This document shows, piece by piece, positions 25,058-33,265 of a DNA stretch of 33,265 nt; the first letter of the stretch is position 1; each line of letters begins with the position of its first letter. The translations under genes were made by a program, and so were the position numbers. The stretch covers positions 1-33,265 of the forward strand of contig NZ_BEWV01000104.1 of the NCBI RefSeq assembly GCF_002933775.1, read 5' to 3'. The notes under the pieces were generated by a model. That model was not told the origin of the DNA, searched no databases, and saw only the letters and a list, made by a program, of their open reading frames with translations. The stretch is from Prevotella sp. MGM1. GTDB lineage: Bacteria; Bacteroidota; Bacteroidia; Bacteroidales; Bacteroidaceae.

Positions 25058-25843
25058 TCAGCGTTTAAATGTATGGCTTGTTTTTTCTTCACGGGAGGGT
25101 TTAAGGTGGATGGCCCGTTCCTTGGACTGGGCATCCACGACTTTTTGATATTCCCAACGGTTCTTGTCCGTCATTACCAGCCCCAGGTATTCAGGATGCT
25201 GCTCGTCATAACGGAGTTTTTGCTGCCGTTCCCACTCCTTCATATCGCCTTGGATAACTTTGAAGCCTTGTGGCTCTTTCAAGTCCACGCCCACGGAAAC
25301 TTTCTCACCGCCTACATTGAGTTCGATGGGCTTGCCTTCGCGTACCTGTTGCTTCTGCTGGGTGCCCAATTCAATGTCATTGACCTTTTCCATATCTTTG
25401 AGCTTCTGCTCCAGTTGGATGTCGGTTACTTTGCGGTGGATGACCGATTGGGTTTCCGGGTCTAATTGAAGATACTGCTGCGTTTTCTCACCGTTTACTT
25501 CCACGGCTTTTTGAAGCACCTCGCCATTCCGTAACCGTGCGGCTTCCTGCTCGGTCAAGCGGAGAACCTTGTTACGTTCCACTTCAAGTTCCGCTCTGAC
25601 CGGATAGGCGATAAGAGCCGGATTACCGTTCTTGTCAGCCGTAAGCTGCAACTTCACAGGCAAGGTGATGATGTCGCCATTGCGGGCATGGATAGAGACC
25701 TGCATCAGCGGAGTAACCTCGCCTGACACCAGTCGCTCCTTTACCTCTTTGGGCAACAAATCCGCTTTCTCCTTGTCGATGCCCAATACTGCCAGCTTCT
25801 CGTAAGGCAGCATTTCGGATAGATTTCTGTTGTGTAATTCCAT
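25058..25843 (-). CDS. DUF4099/DUF3945-type conjugative element protein
   Basis: The 261-residue product starts [22 protein letters not shown], a pattern of DUF4099 (about 5-85), and continues into a DUF3945-like region (about 90-250; [23 protein letters not shown] and later [15 protein letters not shown] strings). Both domains are common in Bacteroidetes mobile elements and have no known activity. It is the first gene of the second - strand operon, with its own likely promoter 53-60 bases upstream. Being produced first suggests an early role after entry, possibly DNA binding, but this is inference. Confidence 0.72.
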   Translation of the reverse strand: MELHNRNLSEMLPYEKLAVLGIDKEKADLLPKEVKERLVSGEVTPLMQVSIHARNGDIITLPVKLQLTADKNGNPALIAYPVRAELEVERNKVLRLTEQEAARLRNGEVLQKAVEVNGEKTQQYLQLDPETQSVIHRKVTDIQLEQKLKDMEKVNDIELGTQQKQQVREGKPIELNVGGEKVSVGVDLKEPQGFKVIQGDMKEWERQQKLRYDEQHPEYLGLVMTDKNRWEYQKVVDAQSKERAIHLKPSREEKTSHTFKR

Positions 25844-25862
25844 TTGAATGATGTTGAACTGT

Positions 25863-25870
25863 TAATTTTG
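25863..25870 (+). promoter_or_regulatory. Candidate promoter (+) for the peptidoglycan hydrolase gene
   Basis: TAATTTTG fits TAnnTTTG. A TTTG at 25843-25846 could serve as the -33 element, though the 16-base gap is a little short. Transcription would start near 25877, giving a leader of about 50 bases to the ATG at 25928. It faces an identical box on the other strand. Confidence 0.5.
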
Positions 25871-25895
25871 CGGTGTCGTTACCGCTTGGATGTCA

Positions 25896-25903
25896 CAAAA
25901 TTA
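25896..25903 (-). promoter_or_regulatory. Candidate promoter (-) for the DUF4099/ArdC operon
   Basis: On the - strand this reads TAATTTTG, identical to the + box at 25863-25870. Transcription would begin near 25889 and run left into the gene starting at 25843. The two boxes form an 8-bp inverted repeat with a 25-base centre, so the two transcripts would overlap at their 5' ends. Confidence 0.5.
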
Positions 25904-25927
25904 TCTACATCAAATCCCAAAGAAGAA

Positions 25928-26548
25928 ATGCGCAACACTATTCTGACTGCAATGATTCTGATGCTGATGCCGGAAATGGCATCGGCACAATTCTATACGA
26001 TAACGAAAGAAGCTGAAATAAAGCAAATTCGAGCAAACGATAATGCAAATAACATTGATATTAAGGATAATACAGCACGAACAGAGCCTAATAAAGAACT
26101 GGAAGGCACATTAAAAGCTCAACCTGATATTAGAACAAACAAGCGTCTATGCACCCGAAAAGTGGACGGTAAAACGTCCCAAAAATTCAAGCGAGTTAAA
26201 GCAAACGAGCTTCTCCCTGAATTAACCATCCCCAATCTTTATGCAGAAATCAAACGGAACGGCATCCTATATCCGAAAGTAGTATTGGCACAAGCCATTT
26301 TGGAAACGGGCTGGTTCACCTCTCCGCTGTGCAGGAATAGGCACAACCTCTTTGGATTGACCAATCCGCGTACCGGGAAGTATTATGAGTTTGACCATTG
26401 GTCGGAAAGTGTACGTGCTTATTATACCAAGGTACAGTACAAGTACAAACGAGAAGATGGGAACTATCTGCTTTGGCTCAAAAAGATTGGGTATGCGGAA
26501 GCTCCCGATTATGTTCCGGCAGTTATCAGTGTGCTAAAAATGTTATAA
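25928..26548 (+). CDS. Exported glucosaminidase-type peptidoglycan hydrolase
   Basis: From the chosen ATG the product is 206 residues with a signal peptide (MRNTILTAMILMLMPEMASA, then QFYT). The C-terminal half matches the glucosaminidase fold: GILYPKVVLAQAILETGWFT with the presumed catalytic Glu, RNRHNLFGLTNPRTGKYYEF, and the WSESVRAYY string. Enzymes of this type cut glycan strands of the cell wall and are standard partners of conjugation channels. The ATG at 25928 is preferred over one at 25844 because it gives a clean signal peptide and has a purine-rich stretch (AAAGAAGAAA) before it. It is the only + strand gene in the transfer module and overlaps the 3' end of traX by 23 bases. Confidence 0.82.
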   Translation: MRNTILTAMILMLMPEMASAQFYTITKEAEIKQIRANDNANNIDIKDNTARTEPNKELEGTLKAQPDIRTNKRLCTRKVDGKTSQKFKRVKANELLPELTIPNLYAEIKRNGILYPKVVLAQAILETGWFTSPLCRNRHNLFGLTNPRTGKYYEFDHWSESVRAYYTKVQYKYKREDGNYLLWLKKIGYAEAPDYVPAVISVLKML

Positions 26549-27230
26549 CGCACCATATTAGCAGCAAGTGTACCGGATAGAAAGCATAAAATCCATACTT
26601 TGCGACATTGCCCTTGATAAATCCTCTTGCGCCATCGTATAAGAATATGGTCATACAAGCCAGCAAAGCACCGATGCTGCCATAGTGCATCATCAATGGA
26701 AAAGCACAAAGAAGCTGCATCATTCGACCATAGGGAAAAGGAAGATTATCGTTTTGATTTCGTAACAGATTGAAAACTAAAATCATCAATATCCCTCGCC
26801 ACTCATAATCCACTCCTGACCAAGTGGCAAGATAAGCAATAGAGAGAATAGCAATCCCACAAAGGACGCTATTCTCTTTCAGTTTCTCCAGTACAGCCAA
26901 AGCCACCACACCCAAAGCCAACGTGAACATCACATTGTGCGTACCGTCCGCTCCATTCAACAGATACCAAGAGACTTCGCTGATAACGGCAAATACCAAT
27001 AGCCGTGTAAAGTACCTCTTTCTGTTATGCGTATAAGCGAAGCCTTCCGCTATCAAGAAGGCAAACACCGGGAAAGCGATACGACCAACACAGCGCATGG
27101 CCTCGTAAAGTGTAGAATTGTTATCCATCAGAAAATAAGCACAATGGTCTATTACCATAGATACAATGGCGATAATCTTTAGTACACTACCGCTAAAAGT
27201 GGGTATCTTCGCAAGTCTTTCCATAATCAA
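26526..27230 (-). CDS. traX: TraX-family integral membrane protein
   Basis: The 234-residue product is almost wholly hydrophobic, with about seven to eight membrane segments, and opens with a TraX-like sequence (SGSVLKIIAIVSMVIDHCAYFL) containing the conserved D-H pair. The GRIAFPVFAFLIAEGF stretch is also typical. TraX in F-type plasmids acetylates pilin; in Bacteroidetes elements its substrate is not established. The start overlaps the coupling-ATPase stop by 4 bases. Its 3' end overlaps the convergent hydrolase gene by 23 bases with no room for a terminator. Confidence 0.85.
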   Translation of the reverse strand: MIMERLAKIPTFSGSVLKIIAIVSMVIDHCAYFLMDNNSTLYEAMRCVGRIAFPVFAFLIAEGFAYTHNRKRYFTRLLVFAVISEVSWYLLNGADGTHNVMFTLALGVVALAVLEKLKENSVLCGIAILSIAYLATWSGVDYEWRGILMILVFNLLRNQNDNLPFPYGRMMQLLCAFPLMMHYGSIGALLACMTIFLYDGARGFIKGNVAKYGFYAFYPVHLLLIWCVITFLAH

Positions 27231-29536
27231 CTCATTCCAAGCAGTTCCTTGACCATATCCTCGACCTCCTGATTAACACGTTTGAAATTGCGGTTCAGCA
27301 TTATCTCTTTCTCACGGTCATTCTTAAACTCATAGATTTTAGGGAGAACCACATAGTGGTCTTCCTCCATCTTAATCTTCTTCATATCGAAGTGGGTCTT
27401 GCAGAAATACTTCGTGGTCTTGAACTCCTCCGACTGCTCAATGTCGAAGCTGTTAAGCATCTTGTCATCGGTAGCGGTAAAGTCACGTGCCGCCTGACCT
27501 GCCAGCCAACCGGTAGCCATGTCCGCTATCTTGGCTGCCGGAACAAGGTAGTCCATCTTCTCCGAGATGGTGGTAGATACCTTTTGGTCGTTGATGGAGA
27601 TTGAGCGTGAGGTCTGCTTCGCCTTGCCGAACACGTCATTCTGTGCCCATTCCAATGTTTCCTTGTTACGAGCCGCCCCCATGAAGATATTACCGCAAGT
27701 GGTGATAATCTTCTGCATACCTACCTTGCCATAGTCCGCTTCCAACTGAGGCAACTCTTGGAAACCCAATGTGACGGCTACCTTGTTGGAGCGTGCCGTA
27801 CCGATAAGGCGGTCTATCTTGTGAAAATACAGAGTGGGCAGCTCGTCCACGATGATGCTTACCGGGATGTTCCCCTTAGAGTTCACTCTTGTAATCAGTC
27901 GGTTCAATACCAGAGCGTTCAGCGAACCGATTACCTGTTCCTTTTCCGGGTCGTTGGCTATGACTAAATAGCTCGGATGCTCCTTGTCAGAAATCTTCAA
28001 GTCGAAGTCATCACCCGTAAATACCCAATAGGCTTCAGGAGATACCAATCTTGCGGCATTGACACGAAGCGTACCAACCATACCTTCCAACTGGTCATTC
28101 GCCTTGTTCTCAAAAGCACTCTTGAAGGGAGCCATTAGTGAGGCTATCTTGTCATCCTGCATCAGGATGTTGAACACCTGGTCGTAAGACCTACCAAGGA
28201 AGGACAATACGTGCGGCATATCAGAAAACTCGCCCGTAATGGTGTCCGGCTCAACCTCATTGCCGTGTTCATCCTCATACCAGCAGCGTTCAATCTTAAT
28301 CAACCTTTTGGTTCTGTCCTTATAAGAAAAGCCGTTCAAGTCCACAAACATCCTATCCTCATCCGTAGAAACATCATTGCCGTTCTCATCAACAAAGTCT
28401 AACACCACGTTTCCCTTATCGTCTATGGCATTGAAGTCATCCCAATTCCGAATAACAATCTCCAGTTTCTTTCCCTCCAGTAGAATATAGCGTTTCAACT
28501 TCTTTCCGTTCCTGAACCCGACAGGGTGGAAGTTTACAAAGAAATAGATAATCGCTGCCAGGAAGTTCTCTGCCGAATTGGTGAAGAAGGCTTCCGAGCC
28601 GCCTTTCTTCTCGCCACCTCCCTTGTTCAAGGATGCCAGCAAAGTAGCAGCCGTTTCAGAAGCCGCCGCCAAGTCCGGGATATACTTCCGTTGAATAGGA
28701 TTGATTCGGTCTGAGTATTCCACATCCGTAAAGTTGATGGTACGGAAACCACAATTAGCTGGAAGCCTTCCGGCTTTCCGATTCTTGCAGAACTGATAGA
28801 AAAGCGTCTTTGCCAATGTCGGGTACTTGAAATCGTACACCATCATGGCAAACCCTTTTGCGGCGTGTTGTCTTATGAACGGGTCAATGATACCGAAAGA
28901 CTTACCCGAACCAGGAGTACCGAGAACAATCGTGCCACGGAACGGGTTGATGATATTGATCCAACCCTTGTGCATCTTCCGTTTCCAATAGTATATCATC
29001 GGTATGTTTACCGAGTAGTCGTTATTGGCAAGCACTTCCGACTGTTGGAAGGACTCATTCTCGAAATTGAAACGGTCATCACCAACCTTATAGTTGTAAT
29101 ACTTGGCGATGCCATCCAATCCCTGATGCACCAGCATGGTACCTACCACAGAACATACGGCATAGAGAATACGATTGGCAGGGAATCCCATCCAACTCAT
29201 TCCGAAGTCCATCTTGTGAAAGAGGAAACAAAGTCCGACAAGGGTCAATCCGACTAATACAGGGTAGATGACCATTGTCTTCACATTGAACTTCAATGCC
29301 TTCTTCGCCTTTGTGCCAATACACACCACACAGATGCAGACCAGTTCCACCATCTTGCAACCCGAAACGGACGTGAACACGGGGAATCTGCCTAACAGGT
29401 CAAGAATAAACTGCGTAATACGGTTATCTGCCGCAATGGGCAGATTCATAATTATCTCAATGATGAGAAAGATGTAGATGCAGCTACGGAAGTAGTTATA
29501 CATCTGCTGCTGTTCCCTTGTTTCTTCAAATGCCAT
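27227..29536 (-). CDS. mobC: MobC/TraG-type conjugative coupling ATPase (VirD4 family)
   Basis: The 769-residue product has several membrane segments in the first 140 residues and then the VirD4/TraD-type ATPase that hands the relaxase-DNA complex to the transfer channel. Walker A is GTPGSGKS (206-213) and Walker B is SIIVDELP (560-567). The later GFQELPQLEADYG region matches the family's conserved glutamine-bearing motif. Between about residues 345 and 435 is a low-complexity acidic insertion (DDKGNVVLDFVDENGND…) that may be lineage-specific. It follows traO directly and precedes traX. The relaxase genes mobA/mobB it would serve are not in the window. Confidence 0.9.
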   Translation of the reverse strand: MAFEETREQQQMYNYFRSCIYIFLIIEIIMNLPIAADNRITQFILDLLGRFPVFTSVSGCKMVELVCICVVCIGTKAKKALKFNVKTMVIYPVLVGLTLVGLCFLFHKMDFGMSWMGFPANRILYAVCSVVGTMLVHQGLDGIAKYYNYKVGDDRFNFENESFQQSEVLANNDYSVNIPMIYYWKRKMHKGWINIINPFRGTIVLGTPGSGKSFGIIDPFIRQHAAKGFAMMVYDFKYPTLAKTLFYQFCKNRKAGRLPANCGFRTINFTDVEYSDRINPIQRKYIPDLAAASETAATLLASLNKGGGEKKGGSEAFFTNSAENFLAAIIYFFVNFHPVGFRNGKKLKRYILLEGKKLEIVIRNWDDFNAIDDKGNVVLDFVDENGNDVSTDEDRMFVDLNGFSYKDRTKRLIKIERCWYEDEHGNEVEPDTITGEFSDMPHVLSFLGRSYDQVFNILMQDDKIASLMAPFKSAFENKANDQLEGMVGTLRVNAARLVSPEAYWVFTGDDFDLKISDKEHPSYLVIANDPEKEQVIGSLNALVLNRLITRVNSKGNIPVSIIVDELPTLYFHKIDRLIGTARSNKVAVTLGFQELPQLEADYGKVGMQKIITTCGNIFMGAARNKETLEWAQNDVFGKAKQTSRSISINDQKVSTTISEKMDYLVPAAKIADMATGWLAGQAARDFTATDDKMLNSFDIEQSEEFKTTKYFCKTHFDMKKIKMEEDHYVVLPKIYEFKNDREKEIMLNRNFKRVNQEVEDMVKELLGMS

Positions 29537-29570
29537 ACGTTACTTTGTTTAATCTAAAATTATCACTCGG

Positions 29571-30041
29571 TTAAAATGGTATCTTTATGCCCAATAGCAA
29601 TCCGTTACGAAAAGTGTCCCCATGCAGAAAGTTCACGTTATTTTTTTGGGTTATTACAAACTCGCATCCGTTTCTGAAAACGTAGCTGTATTCAAAGCCC
29701 GCTTCCAGTCCGAGAAAGAATTTCCTTTCCACCGCACCGAATTGAGGGCCGAAACGGAAGCGAAGCATACCGTTCTTATATCGGGCAAGCCGTTGTTTGT
29801 AAACAATACCACCATCCCAGAAGTAACCTTTCCAAAAGTCATCTTTCCTCCAGTGGTTGCCCACCTCGCCATACAACTCCACGGCATTGCCGTAGGACAG
29901 CGGATGTTCATAGCCGACCGTGGCGTTCAACGTGGAGGGGAACTGGAAGCCTGCATTTATCGTGAGTTTGGCATCTTGTGCTTGTGCGGATGTTCCTATG
30001 GTCATAACCGCACAAAGTAGAATAAATAATAGTTTTTTCAT
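29571..30041 (-). CDS. traO: Conjugative transposon protein TraO
   Basis: The 156-residue product has a signal peptide (MKKLLFILLCAVMTIGTSAQAQ) and a beta-strand-rich mature part (KLTINAGFQFPSTLNATVGYE, LRFRFGPQFGAVERKFFLGLEAGFEYSYVF) that suits a small outer-membrane barrel or lipid-associated protein. This matches TraO of Bacteroidetes conjugative transposons in size and position. Its start overlaps the traN stop by 4 bases. The mature protein probably forms part of the outer-membrane end of the mating apparatus; direct evidence is known only by analogy. Confidence 0.85.
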   Translation of the reverse strand: MKKLLFILLCAVMTIGTSAQAQDAKLTINAGFQFPSTLNATVGYEHPLSYGNAVELYGEVGNHWRKDDFWKGYFWDGGIVYKQRLARYKNGMLRFRFGPQFGAVERKFFLGLEAGFEYSYVFRNGCEFVITQKNNVNFLHGDTFRNGLLLGIKIPF

Positions 30042-30925
30042 TGTACGTCAGAGTATTTAATGTAGTGATACGGATAATAATCGCAGTTCTTCAAGATGTC
30101 CGAGTCAAAGCCGTCGGCATTGAGGATGTCCTCGTATTCGATGGTCAGCACGATGACGCGGCCGCTGATTTGGTTCTCTGAAATCTCCAGTCGCAGCACT
30201 TTCTCGTCCGGGAATGTCAGCTTGGGGAGCACCAACACATTGCGATAGTTCTTCTGGAACTTCTTGGCATAGTTAAGCGAGAATACCGGAGTCAGTTCGA
30301 TGGTCTGTGAGTTGGTTGCCTTGCTCTGCTTCTTGTCGGTCAGCTTCACTCGCAGTTCTTCTATGTCGTAAGGAATCTTTGTCTTGTTTTGCAACGAGTA
30401 ATCAATGAAGAAGTAATCCCCGATGGCATAGATGTTATTGACTACAGCCTTCATACCGTGCGCCTTTGACACCACCTGATTGAACTTGCGGTCGCTGCCA
30501 TAAACCGCCCACGCATAGCGGGCCATTTCCGACATGGGCATAGACACCTCCGGGTTGATATAAGATTGCGTATCGCTGTATGGCACTTGGAAGATGGATG
30601 CCGCCAATGTGGGGGATTGTGTATAGACAATATCATACTGCGCGATATGCCGTTCACCTATCAAAGTAAGCGTACCTAACAGTTCATCTTCCTTATAATC
30701 GCATACCGAAATGAAATCGCTCTCTTGAAAAGGTCTGATACGCACAATGTTGTCGGCACACTGGTTGCCGATAATCTTGGGAGTGGATATATCCACTAAC
30801 TTGATATTCTCCGGCATGACGATGTGGGTGGTCACTCCGCTATTGACATAGATTCTTTCGTTGGCAGATGCGTTGCCCACGACAAAGAAGACACTGAGAA
30901 TGAAAAGAAAAATCTTGGATTTCAT
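30038..30925 (-). CDS. traN: Conjugative transposon protein TraN
   Basis: The 295-residue product starts with a signal peptide (about 1-21, ending NASANE). The rest matches TraN of Bacteroidetes transposons: GVTTHIVMPENIKLVDISTPKIIGNQ near the start and DYFFIDYSLQNKTKIPYDIEELR in the middle. It is a VirB9-like, periplasmic/outer-membrane-associated channel component by position and domain pattern. Length is normal. It lies 43 bases after traM and overlaps traO by 4 bases. Confidence 0.88.
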   Translation of the reverse strand: MKSKIFLFILSVFFVVGNASANERIYVNSGVTTHIVMPENIKLVDISTPKIIGNQCADNIVRIRPFQESDFISVCDYKEDELLGTLTLIGERHIAQYDIVYTQSPTLAASIFQVPYSDTQSYINPEVSMPMSEMARYAWAVYGSDRKFNQVVSKAHGMKAVVNNIYAIGDYFFIDYSLQNKTKIPYDIEELRVKLTDKKQSKATNSQTIELTPVFSLNYAKKFQKNYRNVLVLPKLTFPDEKVLRLEISENQISGRVIVLTIEYEDILNADGFDSDILKNCDYYPYHYIKYSDVQ

Positions 30926-30968
30926 ACGAATTGAATTATAATTTTAATGATTCTTGTTTTAATAATCT

Positions 30969-32159
30969 CTACCTTGCTTCATCCGAATTTATCAGATACA
31001 CAATGGTATTGTACTTGATTTTCGCCTTGTTCTTTCGGATATTGGAGGATATGGCCGACGATGCCGAGTTATACATATTCTGCAAGGTCTGCAAGGCGAT
31101 GGCTTCAGCCGATATGCCGGTTTCATATCCGCTTCCCGAATCAAAGCTGATATTCTGCTGCGCCGCACTGGAACCGGCATCCTTTACGAAGTCACGGAAC
31201 TGAGATTCGGGAACATAGAAGCCTTCCATACCATCATTGTCAAAAACGGACAGATTGACCTTTACGAACTTGTCCCCAACCAGGATGCTGGTGATGGCCG
31301 CACGTACACGCTGCTGCCCGAAACCTGTCACCGTTCCATAAAGGTAAGTGCCTTTCTTCAAGTTGATGTCGCTAACCGTCACATCGTCCAATAGTTTGAA
31401 TCGAAGACGGGTACCTTCACGCGCCTTGGTGGTCTGGTCAATCATCGCACGGATCAGTTTGGCATCCACCGCATCGTCCGAAGAAGATACCGTGTGGAAC
31501 TTGTCCGCATTGGTATCGGAGGATTTGATAACCAGCTTGGGACGGTTGTGTTCTTTCTCTTCCTGCCTGACTTTGGCTATGGAATCCGCACGTTGCCTTT
31601 GCAAAGCCTCTTCCTGCTCCGGGTTGGTTATGCCCAACCCGCTCTCGATGGCTTTCTGCCGTTCATAACTCCTGCGTTGGATTTCCTCCAAATCTTGGGC
31701 AAACTCGTCTTTAGATGAGTAACTTTCACCATTCTGTGAAGGGTCGCCATAGGCATATTCATTGATATGCTTTCGGGATTCTGCAAGGGAACGCTCCAGT
31801 TCTTCCATTTCTTTCTGCTGACGGATGCGTTCCGCCTCGGCTGCATCAAGCATATTCAGTTCTTCCTCGGTGTAACCATGTTCCAGTTCCTCGGTCTCAT
31901 TCTTCTCCTCACCGATGGCACCGACTGCGGTAAAGGCATCCTCGTCACCAAATCTGCGTGACATTTCATACATCTTATCTCCAGCTTCTTCCGCACGGGC
32001 TTCGGGAAGTTCCATGTTGATGCGGTCGGTGGCTACCGACTGACCGGTATCACCATCACCGGAGAACATCTGCATCACGAAGTATATCAACGCGCATAGC
32101 GGCACGAACACCACCAGCGGAAAGATATACTTGGGTTGTTTGAAATTGATTTTAATCAT
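30969..32159 (-). CDS. traM: Conjugative transposon protein TraM
   Basis: The 396-residue product has a single N-terminal membrane segment (about 13-31), a long Glu-rich coiled-coil region (about 85-210) and a C-terminal VirB10-like beta domain (about 245-396; RLRFKLLDDVTVSDINLKKGTYLYGTV-type pattern, GFGQQRVRAAITSI). This matches TraM of Bacteroidetes elements, the inner-membrane-anchored scaffold that links both membranes. It overlaps traL by 4 bases. Both the length and domain order are typical. Confidence 0.88.
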   Translation of the reverse strand: MIKINFKQPKYIFPLVVFVPLCALIYFVMQMFSGDGDTGQSVATDRINMELPEARAEEAGDKMYEMSRRFGDEDAFTAVGAIGEEKNETEELEHGYTEEELNMLDAAEAERIRQQKEMEELERSLAESRKHINEYAYGDPSQNGESYSSKDEFAQDLEEIQRRSYERQKAIESGLGITNPEQEEALQRQRADSIAKVRQEEKEHNRPKLVIKSSDTNADKFHTVSSSDDAVDAKLIRAMIDQTTKAREGTRLRFKLLDDVTVSDINLKKGTYLYGTVTGFGQQRVRAAITSILVGDKFVKVNLSVFDNDGMEGFYVPESQFRDFVKDAGSSAAQQNISFDSGSGYETGISAEAIALQTLQNMYNSASSAISSNIRKNKAKIKYNTIVYLINSDEAR

Positions 32160-32656
32160 TTGGTCTCGTTATTATTAAGGGATTTGACAATGTTTTCAAG
32201 CTGACGGTATCGTTGAACGATACGGGTGGAATCCATCCTTGACTTATGCGGTACGGCAATCATGGAATCCAATTCCTCACGGAGTTCCTGACCTTGGACT
32301 ACCAAGTCCATCAGCGTGTTGCGCTGGATGTCCTTGTTTGCCTGTATGGTATGGAAGCCTGTGAAAAGCGGTTCCATGTTGCTTATCAGATTTTGATTTG
32401 CTTCATTCAATTCGTTAGAAGAATCTACATTGGCCCCACTAATCCAAATGTTGCCCACCAGAACAAAAGCCAATGTCCCGGTTACATAAGCGAATGTACG
32501 CTTCGGATGTTTGGTCGCCCATGCGTTGGCCAAACGTATTCTTGCCGCCAGCCGATACTTCGTACCGATTGCCCCCATCTTGGGTTGCAGCCATGCCCGA
32601 ACCTGTTGGTGGGTTTTCAGACGGCTTTCATGCAATATCTTTCTGAGTGATTTCAT
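32156..32656 (-). CDS. traL: TraL-like membrane protein of the conjugation operon
   Basis: The 166-residue product has a basic N-terminal region (1-53), one membrane segment (about 56-74, FAYVTGTLAFVLVGNIWI) and a helical C-terminus (EANQNLISNMEPLFTGFHTIQANKDIQ). Position between traK and traM and the overall pattern fit the TraL (DUF3989-like) proteins, though this one is longer than the usual roughly 100 residues because of its N-terminal extension. Function in the family is structural and not well defined. It overlaps traM by 4 bases and lies 11 bases after traK. Confidence 0.7.
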   Translation of the reverse strand: MKSLRKILHESRLKTHQQVRAWLQPKMGAIGTKYRLAARIRLANAWATKHPKRTFAYVTGTLAFVLVGNIWISGANVDSSNELNEANQNLISNMEPLFTGFHTIQANKDIQRNTLMDLVVQGQELREELDSMIAVPHKSRMDSTRIVQRYRQLENIVKSLNNNETK

Positions 32657-32667
32657 TGTTGCTGTTT

Positions 32668-33264
32668 TTAATAATCCAAATCCTTGTTCTCTATGGTGCG
32701 CCAGTTGGTAATCATCAGTCCGTGGGGATTGTTCCTCGTCTTCGGCACATTCTCCAAATACCCGGTCGTTACCATCGTCCGTTTCAAGTCACGGGTGCGC
32801 CGCTTGATTAGCTGCGTACCGTAGTAGGTGAATTTCCGTTCATGTTCGTCAAACTGGATGGAATCGCACATAATGGTGCAGACTGCCGATGACGATATGA
32901 TGTCGGAATAAAAACCGTTCTCGTCCATCGCCTGTTTCTGTTTCAAAGCGGTACCGTCCGCCATATACATCGCCTTGCTGACCGTCCACTTGATATAGTC
33001 GTTATCGGGTGGCAGGTTGAAGAAGTATTGATGAAAGAGCTGGATGTGCGCCTTCGCCTCCATAATAAAGTTCGCTTCCAAATTGGCACGTTCCGCCAAG
33101 AAAGGAATGTCACCGTCCAATACATATATCTGCTGCCGCTCCTTGGTGACCAAAGAGATGCAGCACCAGACCGTGAAGCCGCAGATGACGGCGCAACCTC
33201 CGATGGTTGCGAGTACCGTCATCATGGCAAGTCTGGTTTTCTGTGCTAAAGATTCTATAAGCAT
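32668..33264 (-). CDS. traK: Conjugative transposon protein TraK (N-terminus may be cut by the window edge)
   Basis: The 198-residue frame matches TraK of Bacteroidetes elements, a VirB8-like inner-membrane assembly factor. It has a membrane segment (about 12-37) followed by the QIYVLDGDIPFL motif, then the periplasmic domain with HIQLFHQYFFNLPPD and the C-terminal TRNNPHGLMI stretch. Known TraK proteins are about 200-210 residues, so the first ATG seen (33264) is close to full length, but a start a few codons to the right of the window cannot be excluded. It is the first of the visible tra genes. Confidence 0.85.
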   Translation of the reverse strand: MLIESLAQKTRLAMMTVLATIGGCAVICGFTVWCCISLVTKERQQIYVLDGDIPFLAERANLEANFIMEAKAHIQLFHQYFFNLPPDNDYIKWTVSKAMYMADGTALKQKQAMDENGFYSDIISSSAVCTIMCDSIQFDEHERKFTYYGTQLIKRRTRDLKRTMVTTGYLENVPKTRNNPHGLMITNWRTIENKDLDY

Positions 33265-33265
33265 A

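Noticed and set aside
1..33265. CRISPR arrays, tRNA genes, insertion sequences or element ends
   Set aside because: No regularly spaced repeats, cloverleaf genes, transposase genes or integrase with att-like repeats were found by reading.

Overview
The window looks like part of an integrative and conjugative element (conjugative transposon) from a gut-type Bacteroidales bacterium such as Bacteroides or Parabacteroides. The basis is a block of Bacteroidetes-specific transfer genes (traK-L-M-N-O order, a MobC/TraG-type coupling ATPase, traX, PcfJ/PcfK-like genes, DUF4099/DUF3945 protein), Bacteroidetes-type -7 promoter boxes (TAnnTTTG), and an absence of Shine-Dalgarno-rich starts. No rRNA, tRNA, CRISPR array, insertion sequence, integrase, relaxase or element end is visible, so this is an internal fragment.

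Left part (1-12.7 kb, + strand, AT-rich): a dense defence cargo. It opens with a tandem of specificity genes of a type I restriction-modification system (one full hsdS, one half-size hsdS) that share a 45-bp perfect direct repeat at their starts, then hsdR. Fifteen bases later begins a type IV, McrBC-like module (a McrB GTPase with two EVE-like modified-base reader domains, then McrC). This is followed by an orphan PflA-like radical SAM protein, a predicted membrane protein joining a PD-(D/E)XK-like nuclease to a zinc ribbon, a HIRAN-domain protein, and a divergent ADP-ribosylglycohydrolase-like protein that seems to lack its metal ligands. hsdM is not in the window and is presumably upstream.

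Middle (12.7-16.6 kb, + strand, GC-richer): a RecD2-like helicase, a PGN_0703-type putative restriction endonuclease and a metallophosphoesterase, the last two overlapping by 4 bases. A 66-nt near-perfect hairpin separates them from the convergent transfer region.

Right part (16.7-33.3 kb, almost all - strand): the transfer and maintenance module. Read in transcription order from the right edge it is traK, traL, traM, traN, traO, the coupling ATPase and traX. After one oppositely oriented peptidoglycan hydrolase gene comes a second - strand operon: a DUF4099/DUF3945 protein, a MutS-I-like repeat protein, a small acidic protein, ArdC-like antirestriction protein, Toprim primase, a secreted protein, a topoisomerase-type zinc-ribbon protein and a membrane-anchored protein. 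A terminator-like hairpin and a 355-base non-coding stretch follow, then a small unknown gene, pcfK and pcfJ. The traK-O products build the mating channel, the ATPase delivers DNA to it, the hydrolase probably opens the wall, and primase/ArdC would establish incoming DNA in the recipient. The cargo would defend the host against competing DNA.

Most notable for follow-up: the repeat-flanked hsdS tandem, the fused restriction operon HsdR-McrB-McrC-radical SAM-TM nuclease, the HIRAN plus pseudo-ADP-ribosylglycohydrolase pair, the MutS-I fusion protein with three internal repeats, and the inverted pair of identical promoter boxes between the two - strand transfer operons.
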